Part shown: one piece after another, positions 47,596 to 57,085 of the stretch | Position numbering within the stretch: position 1 is the stretch's first letter | How the letters are laid out: every line of letters starts with the position of its first letter | Source: Silanimonas sp. | GTDB taxonomy: Bacteria > Pseudomonadota > Gammaproteobacteria > Xanthomonadales > Xanthomonadaceae | DNA: 64,000 bases | Direction: 5' to 3' | Assembly: GCF_027531545.1 (NCBI RefSeq) | Contig: NZ_JAPZSC010000006.1 | Span: 186,001 to 250,000 of the forward strand | Made by a program: the position numbers and the translations under genes | The notes under the pieces: generated by a model | What the model was told of the DNA's origin: nothing | Databases searched by the model: none | The model's input: only the letters and a program-made list of their open reading frames with translations

Positions 47596-48782
47596 CGGTT
47601 CACCTCGGCCCACAGCGTGCTGCTCATGCCGTAGAGGCGGATGAAGCCCTCGGCCTCGGCCACGCCCCAGTCCGCGGCCTGCGCGTAGGTCGCGCCCTTG
47701 GCGTTGAGGATGTGCGGCGACTGGATGGCCACCGCATCCACGCGGCCGCCCTCGGTGCGGAGCGTCACCGTGCCGTTGACCGTGCGCTGCGACGAAGCAA
47801 GGAAGGCCTCGACGTCGGTCTTCAGCGGGTCGTGGAAGAAGCCCTCGTAGACCAGCTCGGTCCACTTGCGGCCGATCTCGGGCTTGAAGCGGTTCTGGTT
47901 CTTGGTGAGCACAGCCTCCTCCAGCGCGCGGTGCGCCGTCAGCAGGGCCGCAAGGCCCGGGGCCTCGTAGATGATCCGGCCCTTCAGGCCGATCGTCGTA
48001 TCGCCCGTGTACAGGCCACGGCCGACGCCATAGGGCGCCAGCGCCGCATTGAGCTTGGCGAGAATCACTTGGCCCGGCAGGGCCTCGCCGTTCAAAGTCA
48101 CCGCTTCGCCGTTGGTGAAGCCGAGCGTCAGCTCCAGCGGCGCGGTCGGCCACTCGCTGCGCGGCGCGCACCAGCCCTTCGCACCCGGGCCCGGTGCTTC
48201 CCAGCGGTCGATCTCGCCGCCGCTCATGGTCACGCCGAGCAGGTTCTCGTTGATCGTGTAGCTCTTCTGCTTGGCGCGCACCGCGAAGCCGCGCGCTTCG
48301 AGGTAGGCCTGCTCGTAGGCGCGGACTTCCTTGTGCTCCTTCTGGATTTCGCGGATCGGCGCGACGATCTCGTAGTCGCCCAGCGCCTTGATGGCGAGGT
48401 CGAAGCGCACCTGGTCGTTGCCCATGCCGGTGCAGCCGTGCGCGATGGCCTTCGTGCCCAGCTCGGCGCAGCGCTGCAGCGCCGCTTCGACGATGAGATA
48501 GCGGTCGGAGACCAGCAGCGGGTACTGGCCCTGGTAGGGCTCGCCGGCCCAGACGAAGGGCTTCACGAAGCCGGCCCAGATGGCCGGGCCGCCGTCGACG
48601 GTGACGTGGCTGGCGACCTTCAGTTCATGCGCACGGGCTTCGATCCAGGCCTTCTCCTCGGCGTCGACGCCGCCGGTGTCGGCGAACACGGTGTGGACTT
48701 CCCAGCCGCGCTCCTGGAGGTAAGGCACGCAGAAGCTGGTGTCGAGGCCGCCGGAGAAGGCGAGGACGATGGTCTTGGACAT
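47592..48782 (-). CDS. argG: Argininosuccinate synthase
   Basis: ATP-dependent condensation of citrulline and aspartate. The 396-aa product has the PP-loop [15 protein letters not shown] at the N-terminus, the [15 protein letters not shown] citrulline/aspartate-binding block and the YTINENLLG segment. ATG 48782 gives the family start; 47 nt separate it from the argF' stop, the only real gap within the operon. Confidence 0.96.
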   Translation of the reverse strand: MSKTIVLAFSGGLDTSFCVPYLQERGWEVHTVFADTGGVDAEEKAWIEARAHELKVASHVTVDGGPAIWAGFVKPFVWAGEPYQGQYPLLVSDRYLIVEAALQRCAELGTKAIAHGCTGMGNDQVRFDLAIKALGDYEIVAPIREIQKEHKEVRAYEQAYLEARGFAVRAKQKSYTINENLLGVTMSGGEIDRWEAPGPGAKGWCAPRSEWPTAPLELTLGFTNGEAVTLNGEALPGQVILAKLNAALAPYGVGRGLYTGDTTIGLKGRIIYEAPGLAALLTAHRALEEAVLTKNQNRFKPEIGRKWTELVYEGFFHDPLKTDVEAFLASSQRTVNGTVTLRTEGGRVDAVAIQSPHILNAKGATYAQAADWGVAEAEGFIRLYGMSSTLWAEVNR

Positions 48783-48829
48783 GGTTCGGATGCTCGAGAG
48801 GAAAACAGGGGTTCTTGTCGGTCGGCGCG

Positions 48830-49840
48830 TCAACCGCGCAGCAGGCGGGCCATCACGGCCTTCTGCACGTGCAGGCGGTTCTCGGCCTCGTCGATGGCGA
48901 TGCAGTTCGGCGAATCCATCACGCCGTCCGTTGCCTTGACGTTGCGACGCAGCGGCAGGCAGTGCGAGAACAGGCCTTTGCCGCCGTCGCGGGTCAGGGC
49001 CATCTTCCGCTCGTCGACGATGAAGTGCTTGTACTCGTCGCGCATGGGCTTCTCGTCGGCCCAGTTGCCGAAGAAGGGCAGCGCGCCCCAGCTCTTGGCG
49101 TAGACCACGTCGGCGTCCCGGTAGGCCGCATCGATGTCATGCGACACCTGCAGCGAACCGCCGCTCTCGGCGACGTTCTGCTGTGCCCAGCCCATGTAGC
49201 GTTCGTCCAGCAGGTACTGCTCATTCGGGCACAGCAGGGTCACGTCCATGCCGAGTCGCGTGGCGATGGTCAGGGCTGAGTTCGCGACGGCCGTGTTGAG
49301 CGCCTTCGGGTGGTAGGTCCAGGTCAGCACGTACTTGCGGCCGCGGAGGTCCTTGCCGAAACGCTCGCGGAGCGCGAGCGCATGGGCCAGCTCCTGGCAG
49401 GGATGGGTGATGGTCTCGAGGTTGATGACCGGAACCGTTGCGTACTTCGCGAGACCCGCCAGCACCTTGTCCTGCCGATCCACCGACCAGTCGACGAACT
49501 TGGGGAAGGCGCGCACGCCGATCAGGTCGACGTAGCGGCTCAGCACCTTCGCCACCTCGGCGATGTGCTCCTCGGTTTCGCCATCCATCACCGTCCCGAA
49601 ATCGAACTCGATCGGCCACGCGTCCTTGCCCGGGGCCAGCACCACGGCATGGCCGCCCATCTGCGTCGCGCCGATCTCGAAGCTGGTGCGCGTGCGCAGC
49701 GAGGGGTTGAAGAACACAAGGGCGATGCTCTTGCCGGCCATCTGCTGGCCGAACTTCGAGGCCTTGAAGGCCGCGGCCTCGTCGAGCACGGCGTCGAGCT
49801 CGGCGCGGGACCAGTCCTGGGTGTTCAGGAAGTGCTTCAT
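48830..49840 (-). CDS. argF': N-acetylornithine carbamoyltransferase (ArgF')
   Basis: Transfers a carbamoyl group to N-acetylornithine, giving N-acetylcitrulline. The 336-aa product has the carbamoyl phosphate motif [11 protein letters not shown] (45-55). It also has the acetyl-substrate features known from the Xanthomonas campestris enzyme: W75 in GKDAWPIEF and E90 in [13 protein letters not shown], two less than the numbering I recall there because of an N-terminal difference. [12 protein letters not shown] and [15 protein letters not shown] are also present. Ordinary ornithine carbamoyltransferases have STRTR in place of SLRTR. GGAG lies ten bases before ATG 49840. It is the first gene of the operon, behind a leader with a terminator hairpin. 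Confidence 0.95.
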   Translation of the reverse strand: MKHFLNTQDWSRAELDAVLDEAAAFKASKFGQQMAGKSIALVFFNPSLRTRTSFEIGATQMGGHAVVLAPGKDAWPIEFDFGTVMDGETEEHIAEVAKVLSRYVDLIGVRAFPKFVDWSVDRQDKVLAGLAKYATVPVINLETITHPCQELAHALALRERFGKDLRGRKYVLTWTYHPKALNTAVANSALTIATRLGMDVTLLCPNEQYLLDERYMGWAQQNVAESGGSLQVSHDIDAAYRDADVVYAKSWGALPFFGNWADEKPMRDEYKHFIVDERKMALTRDGGKGLFSHCLPLRRNVKATDGVMDSPNCIAIDEAENRLHVQKAVMARLLRG

Positions 49841-49882
49841 CGGTGGTGCTCCAAAGGCGGCAATTGGGAAAAGATGGGACGC

Positions 49883-49917
49883 AAAACGCCAACGCCCAGC
49901 ACGAGGCTGGGCGTTGG
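49883..49917 (-). terminator. Terminator hairpin in the arg leader (candidate attenuator)
   Basis: In the transcript a perfect 12-bp stem (CCAACGCCCAGC / GCTGGGCGTTGG) closes a 5-nt loop and is followed by CGTTTTGC. It lies 43 bases before the argF' start and 27 bases after the stop of an upstream Arg-containing ORF. The last codons of that ORF contain GCTGGG (plus strand 49948-49953), identical to the start of the 3' arm and able to pair with CCCAGC of the 5' arm. Two exclusive structures are therefore possible, as in amino-acid leader attenuators. Confidence 0.65.
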
Positions 49918-49944
49918 TGGTTTCAAAACGACGAAACGAACCGG

Positions 49945-50049
49945 TTACCCAGCGGCTTGGCGGGATTCCGGTCGGCGCGCACGAGACGTCATCCCGGCGG
50001 CCATGTAGGCCGAGGTCAGGACGCCGAAAGCGGGCAGGAAGGAGAACAT
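49945..50049 (-). CDS. Candidate arginine leader peptide, 34 aa
   Basis: An ORF from ATG 50049 to TAA 49945, just before the arg terminator hairpin. Four of its last twelve residues are arginine (R23, R25, R26, R30, in SRARRPESRQAAG). Internal ATGs at codons 16 and 20 would give 19- or 15-residue peptides. None of the three starts has a good ribosome site, which weakens the case. The 305-bp space between argF' and the glycine-zipper gene otherwise holds only this ORF and two hairpins. Confidence 0.5.
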   Translation of the reverse strand: MFSFLPAFGVLTSAYMAAGMTSRARRPESRQAAG

Positions 50050-50102
50050 AGGGGGCGAAGGGTCGCAGAGCCGGCGGGCCGGTGCAAGCCCCACAACGAC
50101 GA

Positions 50103-50120
50103 AGCGCCCCGAAGGGCGCT
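50103..50120 (-). terminator. Hairpin after the glycine-zipper gene
   Basis: A 7-bp stem (AGCGCCC/GGGCGCT) with a four-base loop lies 26 bases after the stop of the gene at 50146. The following sequence (TCGTCGTTG) is only weakly T-rich, so termination may be partial. It separates that gene from the arg leader, which must have its own promoter nearby. Confidence 0.55.
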
Positions 50121-50145
50121 CCGTCCGTACCACGCGACGCCGAAC

Positions 50146-50712
50146 TCAGCGGTAGGCCGTGCCTTCGTCCACCGGGGTCACGGCCACGCGCACGCGCAGG
50201 CGGTCACCCGGATCGTAAGGCAGGCGCGACATGTAGGTCTGGCCTTGGTGCACGTACTCGACGTCGTAGGACGCGACACGGCGCTGCTCGCGCTCCACGT
50301 CGACCACGCGGCAACCGGCGTCGCGGACGACGACCCGTTCGTTGTTCTTGTCGGAATTGCGGCCGATGGCGCCGCCGATCACGGCACCGGCCACCGTGGC
50401 GGCCTGGCGGCCATCGCCGCTGCCGACCGTGTTGCCGAGGGCGGCACCGACCAGGGCACCGACCACGGTCCCACCGTTCGAACGCCGGACCTCGCGCACT
50501 TCCTCACCACCGCAGATTTCTTCCGGAACGCGGGTGCGGACGGTTTCGTAGATCGGGTCGACGCGGGTGACCTGCGCATACGCGTACGAGACGTTCTCCT
50601 GGCCCGAGGCATAGGCCGGCGCGTAGTCGTCGCGGTACTGGGCCGAAGCGGCGCCCGAGGCGACGGCGACGGCGACGGCGATAACCAGGGCGTGGCGCGG
50701 GGTGCGGATCAT
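50146..50712 (-). CDS. Glycine-zipper envelope protein (17-kDa antigen/SlyB-like)
   Basis: A 188-aa exported protein. The signal peptide (about 1-25) ends at GAASAQ and has no lipobox. A glycine-zipper segment (about 80-118, [17 protein letters not shown] and [12 protein letters not shown]) forms a two-helix membrane-inserting hairpin. The C-terminal part is beta-rich and resembles surface-antigen proteins ([21 protein letters not shown]). Two cysteines flank the zipper (EEICGGEE and DAGCRVV). GGAG precedes ATG 50712. Its role is probably outer-membrane related but not established. Confidence 0.82.
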   Translation of the reverse strand: MIRTPRHALVIAVAVAVASGAASAQYRDDYAPAYASGQENVSYAYAQVTRVDPIYETVRTRVPEEICGGEEVREVRRSNGGTVVGALVGAALGNTVGSGDGRQAATVAGAVIGGAIGRNSDKNNERVVVRDAGCRVVDVEREQRRVASYDVEYVHQGQTYMSRLPYDPGDRLRVRVAVTPVDEGTAYR

Positions 50713-50783
50713 CAAGAGCTCCGGGTGTGTCGAACAGTCCGAATTCCAGCACCGAGCGGCTGAACCGAAGCCTAAGATTTCCG

Positions 50784-50811
50784 TTAAGCCAAAGGGGCCG
50801 GTTGCTACACT
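50784..50811 (+). promoter_or_regulatory. Possible cysS promoter
   Basis: TTAAGC (50784-50789), a 16-bp spacer and TACACT (50806-50811) precede cysS; the start would be near 50818, about 26 bases before the GTG. The -35 is weak. Confidence 0.4.
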
Positions 50812-50843
50812 CCAAGGCCGTGTTCAGTCAGCCCCGAGGCCCC

Positions 50844-52256
50844 GTGGCGATCCGTCTCTTCAACAGCCTTTCCCGACAGGTCGAGGACTTCCAGCCCGCC
50901 CATCCGGACCGCGTCACGATGTACGTCTGCGGCCCCACGGTCTACAACTACGCCCACATCGGCAATGCCCGGGGACCGGTGGTGTTCGGTGTGCTCGCCG
51001 ATCTGCTGCGGCGCCATTTCCCGAAGGTCGTCTACGCCCGGAACATCACCGACGTCGACGACAAGATCAACCAGTCGGCGATCGAGCAGCAGGTGCCGAT
51101 CACCACGATCACCGAGAAGTTCACCGCGATCTATCGCGAGGACATGGGCGCGATCGGCGTGAAGCTGCCGGATATCGAGCCGCATGCCACCCACCACATC
51201 GCCGACATCATCGCGATGATCGAGCGCTTGATCGCCAAGGGCCACGCCTACGCCGCGGATGGCCACGTGCTGTTCCAGGTCTCGACCTACGCCCAGTACG
51301 GCGCCCTCTCCCGCCGCAGCACGGACGAAATGCTGGCTGGCGCCCGTGTCGAGGTCGCGCCGTACAAGCGCGAGGGCGGCGACTTCGTCCTCTGGAAGCC
51401 CAGCACCCCGGAACTCCCGGGCTGGGATTCGCCCTGGGGCCGCGGCCGCCCAGGCTGGCATATCGAGTGCTCGGCGATGTGCCACGCGCACTTCGGCGAC
51501 ACCATCGACATCCACGCCGGCGGCGTCGACCTGCAGTTCCCGCACCACGAGAACGAGATCGCGCAGAGCCAGTGCGCCAGCGGCACGACCTTCGCCCGAT
51601 GGTGGCTGCACAACGGCATGCTCACCTTTGACGGCAGCAAGATGTCGAAGTCGGTCGGCAACATCCGCACCGTGCACGAGCTGCTGAAGGACTACCCGGC
51701 CGAAGCCCTGCGCTATGCCCTGCTCTCCGCGCACTACCGGCAGCCGCTCGACTGGTCGCCGGCCCTGATCGAACAGAGCATCAACACCCTGGATCGCCTG
51801 TACGGGACGCTGCGCGACCTCGTCGATGTTGACGCCGTGCCCGAGCTTCCAGCAGCGGTGGAATCCGCGCTCATGGATGACCTCAACACGCCGGCGGCGC
51901 TGGCGGAGCTCTCGCGGCTTGCCGCTGAGCTTCGGGCAGCACACCGCGAGTTCGTTTCGTCGACGGACGATGCCTCGATCGAAGCTGTCATCGCGAAAAC
52001 CCGCGATGCGAAGGCCGCGCTGCTCGGAGCCGGTGCCGCGCTGGGCCTGCTCCAGCAGCATCCGGAGGCCTGGTTCGGCAAAGGCACAGCCAACGACGAC
52101 GATGCGCGCATCGATGCCCTTGTCGCCGAGCGGACGTCCGCCAAGAAGGCCCGCGATTTCGCCCGCGCCGATGCCATCCGCGACGAACTGGCCGCTGCCG
52201 GCATCGTTCTCGAGGACACGCCGCAGGGCGTGCGCTGGTCCAGGAAGCGCGCGTGA
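50844..52256 (+). CDS. cysS: Cysteinyl-tRNA synthetase
   Basis: Class I synthetase of 470 aa. The HIGH-type motif is in [12 protein letters not shown], the zinc/cysteine site in CGPTVYNY and WHIECSAM with [16 protein letters not shown], and KMSKS in [13 protein letters not shown] chose GTG 50844, five bases after GAGG, which yields the usual start ([11 protein letters not shown]); upstream in-frame starts lack support. sufE overlaps by 4 nt (GTGA), so cysteine charging and sulfur transfer are co-translated. Confidence 0.95.
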   Translation: MAIRLFNSLSRQVEDFQPAHPDRVTMYVCGPTVYNYAHIGNARGPVVFGVLADLLRRHFPKVVYARNITDVDDKINQSAIEQQVPITTITEKFTAIYREDMGAIGVKLPDIEPHATHHIADIIAMIERLIAKGHAYAADGHVLFQVSTYAQYGALSRRSTDEMLAGARVEVAPYKREGGDFVLWKPSTPELPGWDSPWGRGRPGWHIECSAMCHAHFGDTIDIHAGGVDLQFPHHENEIAQSQCASGTTFARWWLHNGMLTFDGSKMSKSVGNIRTVHELLKDYPAEALRYALLSAHYRQPLDWSPALIEQSINTLDRLYGTLRDLVDVDAVPELPAAVESALMDDLNTPAALAELSRLAAELRAAHREFVSSTDDASIEAVIAKTRDAKAALLGAGAALGLLQQHPEAWFGKGTANDDDARIDALVAERTSAKKARDFARADAIRDELAAAGIVLEDTPQGVRWSRKRA

Positions 52257-52720
52257 ACGCCCCGGTCGTGACGCCGCCCGTCTCGCCCTTCCCGATGGAG
52301 ACGACCGCGGCCGAGGCCCAGGCGGCCATTGCCGAGGAGTTCGGCTTCTTCGGCGACTGGACCGAGCGCTACCAGTATCTGATCGATCTGGGCCGCAAGC
52401 TGCCCGACCTGCCCGAGGCCTGGAAGACCGAGGAACACCGCCTGCTCGGCTGCCAGTCGAAGGTCTGGATCGTGGCCCAAGGCCACGCGGCCAAGCTCGA
52501 CTTCCACGCGATCAGTGATTCCTCGATCGTCTCGGGGCTGATCCACCTCGCGCTTCGCGTCTATTCGGGGCGCAGCGCGGCCGAGATCCTCGCCACGACG
52601 CCCGACTACATCGCGGCGATCGGGCTCACGAAGCACCTGTCGCCCACCCGCAGCAACGGGTTGGCCGCCCTGCTCGCCTTCATCCAGGACACCGCGCGCC
52701 GCGCTGGAGAGCCCGCATGA
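52253..52720 (+). CDS. sufE: SufE sulfur acceptor
   Basis: Accepts persulfide sulfur from the cysteine desulfurase SufS for iron-sulfur cluster assembly. The 155-aa product has the active cysteine C67 in [12 protein letters not shown] and the [14 protein letters not shown] helix. The GTG start overlaps the cysS stop. The rest of the suf operon is not in this window. It overlaps the DUF885 gene by 4 nt. Confidence 0.93.
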   Translation: MNAPVVTPPVSPFPMETTAAEAQAAIAEEFGFFGDWTERYQYLIDLGRKLPDLPEAWKTEEHRLLGCQSKVWIVAQGHAAKLDFHAISDSSIVSGLIHLALRVYSGRSAAEILATTPDYIAAIGLTKHLSPTRSNGLAALLAFIQDTARRAGEPA

Positions 52721-54561
52721 CGCTTCGCCCCTTGAGCCTCGCCGTGCTGGCGGCGCTGTGCGCGGCCCCGCTGCACGATGTGGTGGCTCGCGGCGCCGAA
52801 ACGACGCCCGCTTCTTCGGCGCCGTCAGCGATCACTATCGAGCCGGCCCGCTTCGCGCCGCCGCCGCTGTCGGCGATGCCGGAGGAGCCCGCGTCACGGC
52901 TGCGCCCGCTGATCACCCGCTACCGCGCCGACCGCGAGGCGCTGGAGCACGTGAGGGCGCTCGTCGACGACGGTTCGGAACCGCTTTACGCCCCGCGACG
53001 CGCGGAGCTTCGTGCCGGTCTCGTTGCCGATTGGCAAGCCCGCTTGGCCGCGATCGATGCCGACACGCTGAACCAGGACGACCGCCTGGACCGCCTGTTG
53101 CTGCAGCGTGAGCTCGCCTTGGATACGACGGCACAAGCGTTCGGCAAGGAGCGCTACGAGGCAGTGCGCGGGCTGCTTCCCGGATACGATGACCTCGTGG
53201 CCCTGCTGGAGTCTCGCCGCGACCTCCGCCAGGCGGATCCGCGCCGCACCGCCGATGTGCTCGAACGCGTGCGTCGCGACCTCGAGGCTCGCGCGACCCG
53301 CCTCACCGCACCGAATGGCGCGCCCGGCGCCTCCCCCACCCTCGCGCTGCGCGCGGCGCAGCATGCCGCCGCCCTGCGACGCGGGCTGGAGGACTGGCAC
53401 ACCTACCAGTCCGGCTACGACCCGCAGTTCAGCTGGTGGGTCGACGCCCCCTACGCCGCGCTCGACAAGCAGCTCGAAGCGCACGGCAAGCTGCTCCGCG
53501 ACACGCTGGGCGGTGCCGCCGATCCGGAAACGCTGCGTGCGGATCCGATCGGCGACGCGGCGATCGCCAAGGCGCTGGCCGCCGAAGGTGTCGACTACAG
53601 CCCGGCGGAACTGATGGCTGCGGCTGAGAAGGAGCTGGCTTGGTGCCAGGCCGAGATGGACAAGGCCGCCCGAGAGATGGGTGCGCGCGACTGGCGGGAG
53701 GCGCTGGAACGCGTCAAGCAGCGCCACGTCGCCCCGGGCGAACAACCCGGCCTCGTGGTCGAACTGGCGGACGAGGCGGTGCACTTCCTCGAAGCCCGCG
53801 ACCTGCTCACGGTTCCGGACGGTGCGAAGCGCGACTGGCGCATGACGATGCTCACGCCCGAATACCAGCTGCAGGCGCCGTTCTTCCTCGGCGGCCAGGA
53901 CGTCTGGGTGGCGTTTCCCACCGACGGCATGCCGCACGAGCGCAAGCTCAACGCATTGCGCGGCAACAACCGGCATTTCTCCCGCGCGGTGGTCCACCAC
54001 GAGTTGATCCCCGGCCACCACCTGCAGCACTGGTACGCCCAGCGCCACAGCACCCACCGGTCGAGCTTCGACAGCCCGTTCTGGACCGAAGGCTGGGCGT
54101 TGTACTGGGAGCTTCGCCTCTACGACATGGGCTTCGCGGCCTCGCCCGAAGACCGGGTCGGCATGCTGTTCTGGCGCAGCCACCGGGCGGCCCGGATTCT
54201 CTTCTCGCTGGGCGTGCAGTCGGGACGCATGACGCCCAACGAGGCCGTGACGCTGCTCGTCGATCGCGTCGGCCACGAGCCGGAAAATGCCAAGGCCGAG
54301 GTGCGGCGCTCGATCGCCGGCGACTACGGCCCGCTCTACCAGGTGGCCTACCTCGTGGGCGGATGGCAGTTCCGCGCCCTGCACGAAGAGCGCGTCACCC
54401 GCGGCGGCTGGAGCGAGCGCGAATTCCACGACCGCGTGATGCGCGAGGGCTCGATGCCGATCCGTTTCCTGCGCGAGCGCCTGTTCGAACGCGTGGGCGG
54501 CGAAGCGCCGGGCGAATCCTGGCGCTTCCTCGACAACCCGGCCAACGCCAGCGCGCGCTGA
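52717..54561 (+). CDS. DUF885 exported putative metallopeptidase
   Basis: A 614-aa protein of the DUF885 family with an N-terminal signal-like segment (1-25). The zinc site is VVHHELIPGHHLQHW, a HExxxGH-type motif, and a downstream FWTEGWALYWE supplies the likely third ligand. YDPQFSWWVDAPYAALD and LTPEYQLQAPFFL are further family blocks. It is probably a periplasmic carboxypeptidase-like enzyme; the substrate is unknown. The ATG overlaps the sufE stop (ATGA). A bidirectional terminator follows. Confidence 0.86.
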   Translation: MTLRPLSLAVLAALCAAPLHDVVARGAETTPASSAPSAITIEPARFAPPPLSAMPEEPASRLRPLITRYRADREALEHVRALVDDGSEPLYAPRRAELRAGLVADWQARLAAIDADTLNQDDRLDRLLLQRELALDTTAQAFGKERYEAVRGLLPGYDDLVALLESRRDLRQADPRRTADVLERVRRDLEARATRLTAPNGAPGASPTLALRAAQHAAALRRGLEDWHTYQSGYDPQFSWWVDAPYAALDKQLEAHGKLLRDTLGGAADPETLRADPIGDAAIAKALAAEGVDYSPAELMAAAEKELAWCQAEMDKAAREMGARDWREALERVKQRHVAPGEQPGLVVELADEAVHFLEARDLLTVPDGAKRDWRMTMLTPEYQLQAPFFLGGQDVWVAFPTDGMPHERKLNALRGNNRHFSRAVVHHELIPGHHLQHWYAQRHSTHRSSFDSPFWTEGWALYWELRLYDMGFAASPEDRVGMLFWRSHRAARILFSLGVQSGRMTPNEAVTLLVDRVGHEPENAKAEVRRSIAGDYGPLYQVAYLVGGWQFRALHEERVTRGGWSEREFHDRVMREGSMPIRFLRERLFERVGGEAPGESWRFLDNPANASAR

Positions 54562-54632
54562 GCGACGGGCGGCGCGCAGGCTCCGTAACGCGCGACTCCC
54601 AACGAAGCGCGATCTTCGAGTTCGCGACGCCA

Positions 54633-54670
54633 GAAACAGCAAGCCCCGCGTTCGCGGGGCTTGCTGTTTC
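54633..54670. terminator. Bidirectional terminator
   Basis: A 17-bp perfect stem with a four-base loop, GC-rich in the centre and with AAAC/GTTT at its base, between the convergent DUF885 and dksA genes. It can end transcription from both sides. Confidence 0.85.
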
Positions 54671-54710
54671 GCCTTGTCCGCCCGGAGGCGAGGACGGTGA
54701 CCGCTCCAGG

Positions 54711-55745
54711 CTAGTCGCCCATCTGCTTCTGCAGGTGCTCCCAGCGCTCTTGCGCGTCGAGCGTACGCTCGGCGGTCGGGCGTGCTTCGAGGCGATCAAG
54801 GCCGATCGGCTCGCCGGTGTCGACGCAGAAGCCATAATCGCCCTCGTCAAGGCGACGGATGGTGCTGTCGATCTTGTTGATCAGCTTGCGGTAGCGGTCG
54901 CGAGTACGCAGCTCGAGGGCGTTCTCGGTTTCGCGGGTCGCCCGCTCAGCCTCGTCGCCGACATCGCGCACTTCTTCCTTGAGGTTCTCGATGGTCTGCT
55001 GGGACTCTTCGACCAGCTCCTGGCGCCAGCCCATGAGTTTCTGGCGGAAGTACTCGAGCTGGAAGGAGTTCATGTACTCCTCCTTCGGGTTCGGCTTGTA
55101 GCCGGCCGGGAGGGTGACGCGTTCAATCACTTGGTTGGGTCGCTTCGGTTCTTCACGGGGGCGCTCCGGCTTCACGTAGCCGGCGCGGTTGCCGCTGGGC
55201 TTCGTTTCCGCAGGACGCGCGCCGGCCTTCGCCGGGGTTGCCGTGGGGGTGGTGGGTTTGGGTGCGGGGGCCGGGTTCGCCTTGGGCGTTGCGGCGGCCG
55301 CCTTCGCAGGCGTCTCGGCCTTCACGACGGCGGCGGGCGCCTTGGCCGGAGCCGTGGCTTTCACCGGGGCGGCGGCGGGCTTCGCGGGAGCCTTCACCGG
55401 AGCCTTGGACGCCGGCTTGGCCACAGGCTTCGCGGCGGCCTTGGCCGGGGCCTTCACCGGCGCCTTGGCGGGCGCGGGCTTCGACTTGGCGATCGTTTTC
55501 GGTGCGGGGCTGGCAGCGGGCTTGGCGGCCTTCTTGGCCGGGGCCTTCACGGCGGCCTTGGCCGGCTTGGCAGCGGGCTTTGCAGCCGGCTTGGCCTTGC
55601 TCGCGGGCGCCTTCTTCGCCGGGGTCGAAACCGCCTTCTTCACCGCGCTGGCGACTTTGCCGACCGCCTTCGCCACTTTTCCGACCGCACTGCTCTTCTT
55701 GGCCGGGGCCTTGGCAACTTTTTTCGCGGGTTTCTTGGCAGCCAC
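54711..55745 (-). CDS. dksA: DksA-family RNA polymerase regulator with a histone-H1-like N-terminus
   Basis: Secondary-channel regulator acting with ppGpp. The C-terminal 130 residues of this 344-aa protein are DksA: a coiled coil (about 220-290) and the globular domain with [13 protein letters not shown]. The four zinc cysteines of E. coli DksA are here C307, T310, T328 and A331, so a normal zinc finger cannot form; a C-T-T-A pattern is what I recall for zinc-independent DksA2 proteins. The first 200 residues are Lys/Ala/Pro repeats ([14 protein letters not shown]) like histone H1, a feature of xanthomonad DksA. GTG 55745 is preceded by GAGGA; a sigma-70 promoter lies upstream. Confidence 0.92.
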   Translation of the reverse strand: MAAKKPAKKVAKAPAKKSSAVGKVAKAVGKVASAVKKAVSTPAKKAPASKAKPAAKPAAKPAKAAVKAPAKKAAKPAASPAPKTIAKSKPAPAKAPVKAPAKAAAKPVAKPASKAPVKAPAKPAAAPVKATAPAKAPAAVVKAETPAKAAAATPKANPAPAPKPTTPTATPAKAGARPAETKPSGNRAGYVKPERPREEPKRPNQVIERVTLPAGYKPNPKEEYMNSFQLEYFRQKLMGWRQELVEESQQTIENLKEEVRDVGDEAERATRETENALELRTRDRYRKLINKIDSTIRRLDEGDYGFCVDTGEPIGLDRLEARPTAERTLDAQERWEHLQKQMGD

Positions 55746-55782
55746 GAGGTTCCTCTGGGTCGTTGAGCCGTTGCGGCGGCGT

Positions 55783-55811
55783 GTTATAGCCTTTCGGCCC
55801 CAGCGGGGCAA
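55783..55811 (-). promoter_or_regulatory. Sigma-70 promoter of dksA
   Basis: On the minus strand TTGCCC, a 17-bp spacer and TATAAC form a good promoter. Transcription would start near 55776, about 31 bases before the GTG start. Confidence 0.75.
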
Positions 55812-55836
55812 CCCGCCGTCTCGCGGAAGTCCGAAC

Positions 55837-56046
55837 TTGAAGCGCTTCGTCCTCGCCAGCCTGCGCGGCTATAAGCGCTTCATCAGCCCCTTGCTGGGCC
55901 AGCACTGCCGCTTCCACCCCACGTGTTCCATGTACATGTACGAGGCCGTGCAGAAGCACGGCACGGCCAAGGGGGTGTGGTTGGGCACGAAGCGCGTCTG
56001 CCGCTGCCACCCGCTGCATCCGGGGGGCATCGACCCGGTGCCCTGA
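55837..56046 (+). CDS. yidD: YidD membrane-insertion efficiency factor
   Basis: A 69-aa amphipathic protein that aids YidC-dependent insertion. The conserved pattern is complete: [45 protein letters not shown] and GGIDPVP. TTG 55837 is the start, with GGAAG upstream; no ATG is available. yidD normally sits between rnpA and yidC, but here it is alone between dksA and folE2. Confidence 0.9.
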   Translation: MKRFVLASLRGYKRFISPLLGQHCRFHPTCSMYMYEAVQKHGTAKGVWLGTKRVCRCHPLHPGGIDPVP

Positions 56047-56076
56047 GGCGCCCCGGGTCGTTTTCCCGCGCGAACC

Positions 56077-57030
56077 TCAGCCTCGGGGACCGTAGCCGCC
56101 TTCGACGCCCTTCACGGCCACCGCAACGGCATCGTGGGCGTGCAGGCTTTCGAAATGCGAGGCGCGCAGCCAGAAGTCGGCGATGCGCTCGTCAGTCTGG
56201 AGGGCCGACTGCATCCGGCGAGCGGCGTCTTCGCAGAACATCAGGTTCTGGCCGTTGAGTCGGGCGAAGGCCTGCTCGTCCTCGCGCTTCACGGCGGTCT
56301 GCACGGGCGTCTTGAGGGACCCTTCGATGCGGTCGACGAGGTCGACGATCGGCAGCTCGCTCACGTTCGACGCCAGCCGCACCTTGACGTCGGCGTGGCT
56401 GCGCTGGCTGTGTGGCGTCGCAACGATGCCCTGTTCCGAACCCAACCAACGCAGCACCGCATCGGCATCGACCGGTCCACCGGCGGCGAAGTCGTTGCGG
56501 AACTGCTCCTGGATGAGCTGGCGCGCCAAGGCCGCCGAGCACGGGCAGGTGCTGGAATAGGCCACCTGCACCCCGAGTTCGAGCTCGAAGCCCGCCCGGT
56601 CGAGCGTAGCGACGAGGGTCACCGGGTAGGCCTTCCAGCCGGTGTTGTCGCTCACCAATGCCTTGCGGCGCAGCAGGTGGTCGAAACGGATCTCGACCAT
56701 GGCGCGATCCGACAGGTCGGCATGCGAATCAAGGAAATCGCGCAGCAGGCGGCGCAGGCTGTTGGCGCTCAGCGGCTCGGCGGCCAGATGGCGGTCGAGA
56801 TGCAGGTACAGGCGCGACATGTGGATGCCGCGCACGTCGGCGCGATGCAGGTTGACGAAGGCCTTGATGCGGGCCGGCACGGCCGCCGACTCGACGCCGT
56901 CGGTGGCCACGCGGACGGGGGCTTCGATTTCGCCCATGCCCACCCAGGCGAGCTGGCCGGCCGTCGCGGGTCGGGCGTCGTTGGCGATGTCCGGCATGAT
57001 GCGGACGACGTTTTCGCGAGTCGGGGACAT
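56077..57030 (-). CDS. folE2: GTP cyclohydrolase IB
   Basis: Converts GTP to dihydroneopterin triphosphate for folate or queuosine-type pathways, using the FolE2 fold and not the zinc-dependent FolE. The 317-aa product has the metal-binding cysteine region YSSTCPCSAALAR (C162, C164), HADVKVRL, and FCEDAARRM near the C-terminus. FolE2 enzymes work with metals other than zinc and often appear under zinc limitation; I saw no Zur site. Confidence 0.92.
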   Translation of the reverse strand: MSPTRENVVRIMPDIANDARPATAGQLAWVGMGEIEAPVRVATDGVESAAVPARIKAFVNLHRADVRGIHMSRLYLHLDRHLAAEPLSANSLRRLLRDFLDSHADLSDRAMVEIRFDHLLRRKALVSDNTGWKAYPVTLVATLDRAGFELELGVQVAYSSTCPCSAALARQLIQEQFRNDFAAGGPVDADAVLRWLGSEQGIVATPHSQRSHADVKVRLASNVSELPIVDLVDRIEGSLKTPVQTAVKREDEQAFARLNGQNLMFCEDAARRMQSALQTDERIADFWLRASHFESLHAHDAVAVAVKGVEGGYGPRG

Positions 57031-57085
57031 GGGGGGTCCGGTCGGTAAAGGCAGGCACCCTAAGTGGGTGCGGGTGCAGCGTACG

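Noticed and set aside
49889-50145. A metabolite-binding riboswitch before argF'
   Set aside because: I recognise no conserved aptamer core; the Arg-containing ORF plus terminator fits peptide attenuation better.
55150-55740. Low-complexity repetitive DNA that could suggest a minisatellite or CRISPR-like array
   Set aside because: It is the coding sequence for the Lys/Ala/Pro tail of DksA; there are no regular repeat-spacer units.
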